NCBI GenBank assembly: GCA_964575185.1
Contig: CAZNPW010000056.1
Location: 1-17,304, forward strand
Direction: 5' to 3'
Source of the DNA: CAZNPW01 sp964575185
Lineage (GTDB): Bacteria > Pseudomonadota > Alphaproteobacteria > Rhodobacterales > Rhodobacteraceae
DNA: 17,304 nucleotides
Positions within the stretch are counted from its first letter, which is position 1, and every line of letters starts with the position of its first letter. A program made the position numbers and the translations under genes. This document shows positions 14,646 through 17,304 of this stretch, in pieces. The notes beneath the pieces are model-generated. The model made no database searches, had not been told where the DNA came from, and saw nothing but the letters and a program-made list of their open reading frames with translations.

Positions 14646-15824
14646 CTACGGGGCGAGCGTCACGCCGAGGTGGCCATGGCCGAAGGCGTGGATCACGCGG
14701 GGGCCGGCGGCAGACGCGCCGACGACCGGCAGGCTGTCGGGCAGCGAGGGGCGCAGGCCCAGCCAGGTGCGGTCCGGCGGGCCGAGGCCGGGGAAGACCG
14801 TGCGCGCGCCGGCGACCAGCCGGGCGATGCGGGCCGGGGTGGGGGGCAGGTCGGCGCGGCCGAGCTCCACCGTGCCCGCCGCCCGCAGGCGGCCCGCCAT
14901 GGGGCAGAGGTAGAAGCCGAGGTCCACCGGACAGGCGGGGCGCGACAGCGGCGGGGGCATGTCCCATTCGGCGTGGTAGCCGCGCTCGACCTCCAGCGGG
15001 ATGCGGTCCCCCGCCAGGCGGGCGAGGGCGGCGGAGGCGTGGCCGGCGGCGAGGACCGCGTGGCGCGCGGTCAGGCGCAGGCCGTCGCCGGTCAGCGTGA
15101 CGCTGCCCGCGCCGACCGCAAGGCCGGTCACCCGGGCGGCGCGGATGTCGAGGCCCCGCGCCAGCGCCGCCATCATCGCGCCGGGGTCGGCGAGCCAGCG
15201 CGTCTCCGGGAAGAACGCGGCCCCGGCCATCGGCGGCAGCGACGGCTCCAGCGCGGCGAGCGCGGGGGCGTCCAGCATCTCCACCCGCACGCCGAGGCGC
15301 CTGCGGGCCTGTATCGCGGCGGCCGCGGCGCGGACGGCGGCGGGGGTGCGGTAAAGATAGAGGCAGCCGGTGTCACGCAGCAGGTCCGCCGCCGCGGCCT
15401 CGGCCGCGAGATCGCGCCAGAGCGTCCCCGCGTCGTGCAGCAGCCCCGCGAGCGCGCTGGCGCCGCGCGCCGCCGGGCCGGGCAGCGACCGGCGCAGGAA
15501 CCGCACAAGCCAGGGCAGCACCCCCGGCAGCGCGCCGGGGGAGAGCGCGAAGGGCGAGGTGCGGCTGGTCAGAAGCCGCGGCAGATCGCGGAAGATTGCG
15601 GGCGTGCCCGTGGGGGCCACCGCGTAGCCCGCGATGGTGCCCGCGTTGCCGTGGCTCGCGCCCGATCCGGGCGGGGCAGGGTCGAGAAGCACGACCCTCC
15701 GCCCGTCGGCCCGCAACGCGCGAGCGACGGCAAGGCCGATCACCCCCGCGCCGATGACGGCGACGTCGGTCACGCGAGGATACCCGTCCCGAACCCGGTC
15801 CGGGGCGCGGCCGGCTTCCGTCAC
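14646..15824 (-). CDS. FAD-dependent oxidoreductase (DadA/PuuB-type, DAO family), C-terminus truncated by TAG
   Basis: This 392-residue product has a Rossmann FAD site VAVIGAGVIGLAVARAL (GAGVIG 25-30), the SGASHGNAGTIAGYAVAP loop typical of D-amino-acid dehydrogenase-like enzymes, and GLRPSLPDSLPVVGAS plus GHGHLGVTLAP near the end. The family oxidises amines or D-amino/imino acids to imines with FAD. GTG 15824 is preferred: it overlaps the ADH stop (GTGA) and has AGGA about 7 bases upstream. GTG 15773, right before the Rossmann strand, is the alternative (375 residues). An in-frame TAG at 14646-14648 cuts the protein directly after GVTLAP, although the next 29 codons continue the family C-terminus, which normally lines the FAD site. 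The protein may therefore be inactive, or the TAG may be a sequence error. It is the last gene of an ALDH-ADH-oxidase operon. Confidence 0.82.
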   Translation of the reverse strand: MTEAGRAPDRVRDGYPRVTDVAVIGAGVIGLAVARALRADGRRVVLLDPAPPGSGASHGNAGTIAGYAVAPTGTPAIFRDLPRLLTSRTSPFALSPGALPGVLPWLVRFLRRSLPGPAARGASALAGLLHDAGTLWRDLAAEAAAADLLRDTGCLYLYRTPAAVRAAAAAIQARRRLGVRVEMLDAPALAALEPSLPPMAGAAFFPETRWLADPGAMMAALARGLDIRAARVTGLAVGAGSVTLTGDGLRLTARHAVLAAGHASAALARLAGDRIPLEVERGYHAEWDMPPPLSRPACPVDLGFYLCPMAGRLRAAGTVELGRADLPPTPARIARLVAGARTVFPGLGPPDRTWLGLRPSLPDSLPVVGASAAGPRVIHAFGHGHLGVTLAP

Positions 15825-16975
15825 AGGCAGTCCTGATAGAGCTGCCGCAGGTTCGCGAGCGTCAGCGGCACCGGGTTGCCGCCGCAGCTCGGGTCCTCGA
15901 GCGCCATGGCGGCCATCTCGTCCAGCCGGTCCTCGGTGACGCCCATGGCCGACAGGCTGGACGGGATCGACAGGTGCGCCCGCAGGTCCATCACCGCCGC
16001 GCGGAAGCCGTCGAAGCCGTTCAGCCCGAGGTAGGCCGCCGCGCGGTCGATGACGGGTTCGATCGCGGGGCGGTTGAAGTCGAGCACCATCGGCATGACC
16101 ACCGCGTTCGTCGTGCCGTGATGGGTGTTCCAGATCGCGCCGACGGGGTGCGACAGTGCATGGATCGCGCCGAGGCCCTTCTGGAAGGCGACCGCGCCCA
16201 TCGCCGCAGCACTCATCATGTGGGCGCGGGCGCGCAGGTTGCCGGGGTCGTCGTAGGCCCGCGCCAGGTTCTCGAACACCAGCCGCATCCCTTCCAGCGC
16301 GATGCCCTGGCTCATCGGGTGGTAGACGGGCGAGCAGTAGGCCTCGAGGCAGTGCGCAAGCGCGTCCATCCCCGTGCCCGCGGTGATGAAGCGCGGCATG
16401 CCGACGGTCAGCGCGGGGTCGCAGATGGTCACCTTCGGCATCAGGCCGGGGTGGAAGATGATCTTCTTGAAATGCGTGGCGGAGTTCGTCAGCACCCCCG
16501 CCCGGCCGACCTCGGACCCCGTGCCCGCGGTGGTGGGCACGGCGACGACGGGGGCGATCTTCGCGGCGTCCGCGCGGGTCCACCAGTCGCCCACGTCCTC
16601 GAGATCCCAGACCGGCAGGTCGGGGCGCTGGCGGGCCATCAGCGCGACCATCTTGCCGAGGTCGAGCGCCGAGCCGCCGCCGAAGGCGACGATGCCGTCG
16701 TGGCCGCCCTCGCGGAAGGCCGCGATCCCCGCCGCCATGTTGCCCTCGTGCGGGTTGGGGTCGACCTCGCTGAAGGTCGCGCGGCCGAGCCCGGCGGCGT
16801 CGAGCACGTCGAGCGCCTGCGCCGTGATGGGCAGGGCGGCGAGCGCCCGGTCGGTGACCAGCAGTGGCCTCGCGATCCCCGCCGCGCGGCAGGCGTCGGC
16901 GAGTTCGGCCAGGCGTCCGACGCCGAAGCGGATGGCGGTGGGGTAGCTGAAGGTGCGGGTGGGGACGTCGCTCAT
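15821..16975 (-). CDS. Iron-containing (group III) alcohol dehydrogenase
   Basis: This 384-residue NAD(P)-dependent dehydrogenase has the nucleotide-binding GGGSALDLGK (99-108), PTTAGTGSEVG (148-158), and a metal site formed by Asp204 and His208 in GMDALAHCLEAY, His276 in ALSHPVGA and His286 in NTHHGTTNA. All four expected ligands are present, so it should be active. It interconverts alcohols and aldehydes in the cytoplasm, probably paired with the aldehyde dehydrogenase encoded just upstream (ATGA overlap at 16972-16975) so that an alcohol becomes a carboxylate. It is coupled downstream to the FAD oxidoreductase by a GTGA overlap. The alcohol substrate is not evident; an amino alcohol or small diol is possible from context. 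Confidence 0.92.
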   Translation of the reverse strand: MSDVPTRTFSYPTAIRFGVGRLAELADACRAAGIARPLLVTDRALAALPITAQALDVLDAAGLGRATFSEVDPNPHEGNMAAGIAAFREGGHDGIVAFGGGSALDLGKMVALMARQRPDLPVWDLEDVGDWWTRADAAKIAPVVAVPTTAGTGSEVGRAGVLTNSATHFKKIIFHPGLMPKVTICDPALTVGMPRFITAGTGMDALAHCLEAYCSPVYHPMSQGIALEGMRLVFENLARAYDDPGNLRARAHMMSAAAMGAVAFQKGLGAIHALSHPVGAIWNTHHGTTNAVVMPMVLDFNRPAIEPVIDRAAAYLGLNGFDGFRAAVMDLRAHLSIPSSLSAMGVTEDRLDEMAAMALEDPSCGGNPVPLTLANLRQLYQDCL

Positions 16976-17258
16976 GCCATGGCCTTCCGCAGGTGATAGG
17001 ATTTCGGCCGCGTCACGGACATGAACCCGAGATGCGACAGCGACGTGCCCCGTCCGGTGTCCTTGACCCCCGTCCAGGTCAGCGCGGGGTCGAGGTAGTC
17101 GCAGCGGTTCATGAACACCGTGCCGGTCTCGATCCGCGCGCCGAGCGCCTCGGCGCGGGCGGGGTCGCGGGTCCAGATGCTGGCGGTCAGGCCGTAGGGG
17201 CTGTCGTTGGCGAGCCGCACGGCCTGATCCTCGGTGTCGAAGGGCATGATGCCGACGA
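16972..17258 (-). CDS. NAD(P)-dependent aldehyde dehydrogenase, C-terminal fragment
   Basis: Only about the last 95 residues are genuine: VVGIMPFDTEDQAVRLANDS, then PYGLTASIWTRD, GTVFMNRCDYLDPALTWTG and a KSYHLRK tail, which match the C-terminal catalytic/oligomerisation part of the ALDH superfamily (PFDTEDxAVxLANxxxYGL; the GxKxSGxG-like turn appears as GVKDTGRG). The catalytic Cys and Glu lie upstream, outside the usable sequence. The frame stays open to the window edge, but the residues before VVGI (FFNDTATTEIYT) are the translation of the Illumina P5 adapter, not protein. In the native gene the motif would be expected to read FGPVVGIMPF. The stop overlaps the ADH start (ATGA). It lacks BetB-type C-terminal features, so it is probably not betaine aldehyde dehydrogenase. 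Confidence 0.85.
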
Positions 17259-17304
17259 CACCGCTGGTGTAGATCTCGGTGGTCGCCGTATCATTAAAAA
17301 ACAG
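17259..17304 (-). other. Illumina P5 / Nextera i5 adapter sequence (assembly artefact)
   Basis: On the minus strand, 17295-17267 is an exact 29-base copy of the Illumina P5 oligo (begins AATGATACGGCGACC, ends GATCTACAC). It is preceded by TTTTTT (17301-17296), as in the T-spacer of flow-cell oligos, and followed by 8 bases, CAGCGGTG (17266-17259), in the i5 index position. Next comes TCGTCGGCA (17258-17250), identical to the first 9 bases of the Nextera read-1 adapter but also compatible with native ALDH codons. The order P5, index, Nextera start leaves little doubt that this is library sequence joined to the genome at a 9-bp match. Confidence 0.97.

Noticed and set aside
14646..14648. TAG as pyrrolysine or programmed readthrough codon
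   Set aside because: No pyl genes or downstream structural element are visible, and the family has no known recoding. Mutation or sequence error explains it more simply.
15825..16583. Upstream extension of the FAD oxidoreductase frame through the ADH gene (645 codons in total)
   Set aside because: The extra N-terminal part is low-complexity out-of-frame translation of the well-supported ADH gene. The Rossmann FAD motif starts only after about 15773.
16972..17258. ALDH fragment as BetB, completing a glycine betaine pathway with betC
   Set aside because: The C-terminal residues (MNRCDYLDPALTWTG, GVKDTGRG) are unlike BetB ends, and betA and betI are absent.
17259..17304. AT-rich window end as promoter, attachment site or divergent ALDH coding sequence
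   Set aside because: It is an exact P5 adapter plus an index-length tag and a T-run.

Overview
The window is very GC-rich DNA (well above 65% by eye), gene-dense, with 4-8 bp start/stop overlaps. Its gene set looks like an alphaproteobacterium, most likely a Rhodobacterales/Rhodobacteraceae member: RTX exoprotein, CbiX-type chelatase, choline sulfatase, GS-like/class III aminotransferase pair, dipeptide-type ABC transporter. No rRNA or tRNA is present, so the taxonomic call is an inference from gene content and composition. No transposase, integrase, CRISPR array or phage gene was seen.

Layout. (1) Plus strand, 1-3130: the 3' end of a secreted RTX calcium-binding repeat protein, a UDP-glucose 4-epimerase (galE), a CbiX/SirB-like chelatase that overlaps galE by one base, and a LuxR/NarL-type response regulator with a degenerate receiver site. 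(2) Minus strand, 3131-7450: choline sulfatase (betC), then a class III aminotransferase and a glutamine-synthetase-like ligase joined by an ATGA overlap. The ligase stop abuts the regulator stop with no gap. (3) Plus strand, 7540-14593: a CocE/NonD alpha/beta-hydrolase, then a complete family 5 (dipeptide/nickel-type) ABC importer: Tat-exported binding protein, two permeases and a fused double ATPase. A perfect 9-bp inverted repeat lies just before the binding-protein gene. (4) Minus strand, 14556-17258: the end of an aldehyde dehydrogenase gene, an iron-containing alcohol dehydrogenase and a DadA/PuuB-type FAD oxidoreductase, read in that order with 4-bp overlaps.

Taken together, the accessory genes suggest uptake and breakdown of a small amine, amino alcohol or peptide-like compound: importer, hydrolase, sulfatase, gamma-glutamyl ligase-like enzyme, aminotransferase, amine/amino-acid oxidase, ADH and ALDH. 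The parts resemble a gamma-glutamylation (Puu-like) route, but the substrate cannot be read from the sequence and no PuuD hydrolase is visible.

Two points matter most for any reuse. First, the last ~46 bases (17259-17304) are not genomic: they match the Illumina P5 / Nextera i5 adapter, joined to the ALDH gene through a 9-bp match, so the window ends in a sequencing artefact. Second, the FAD oxidoreductase frame is cut by an in-frame TAG 29 codons before what is clearly its natural C-terminus; this is a nonsense mutation or a base-call error. I did not find a convincing new biological system. The best regulatory lead is the palindrome at 9522-9547.
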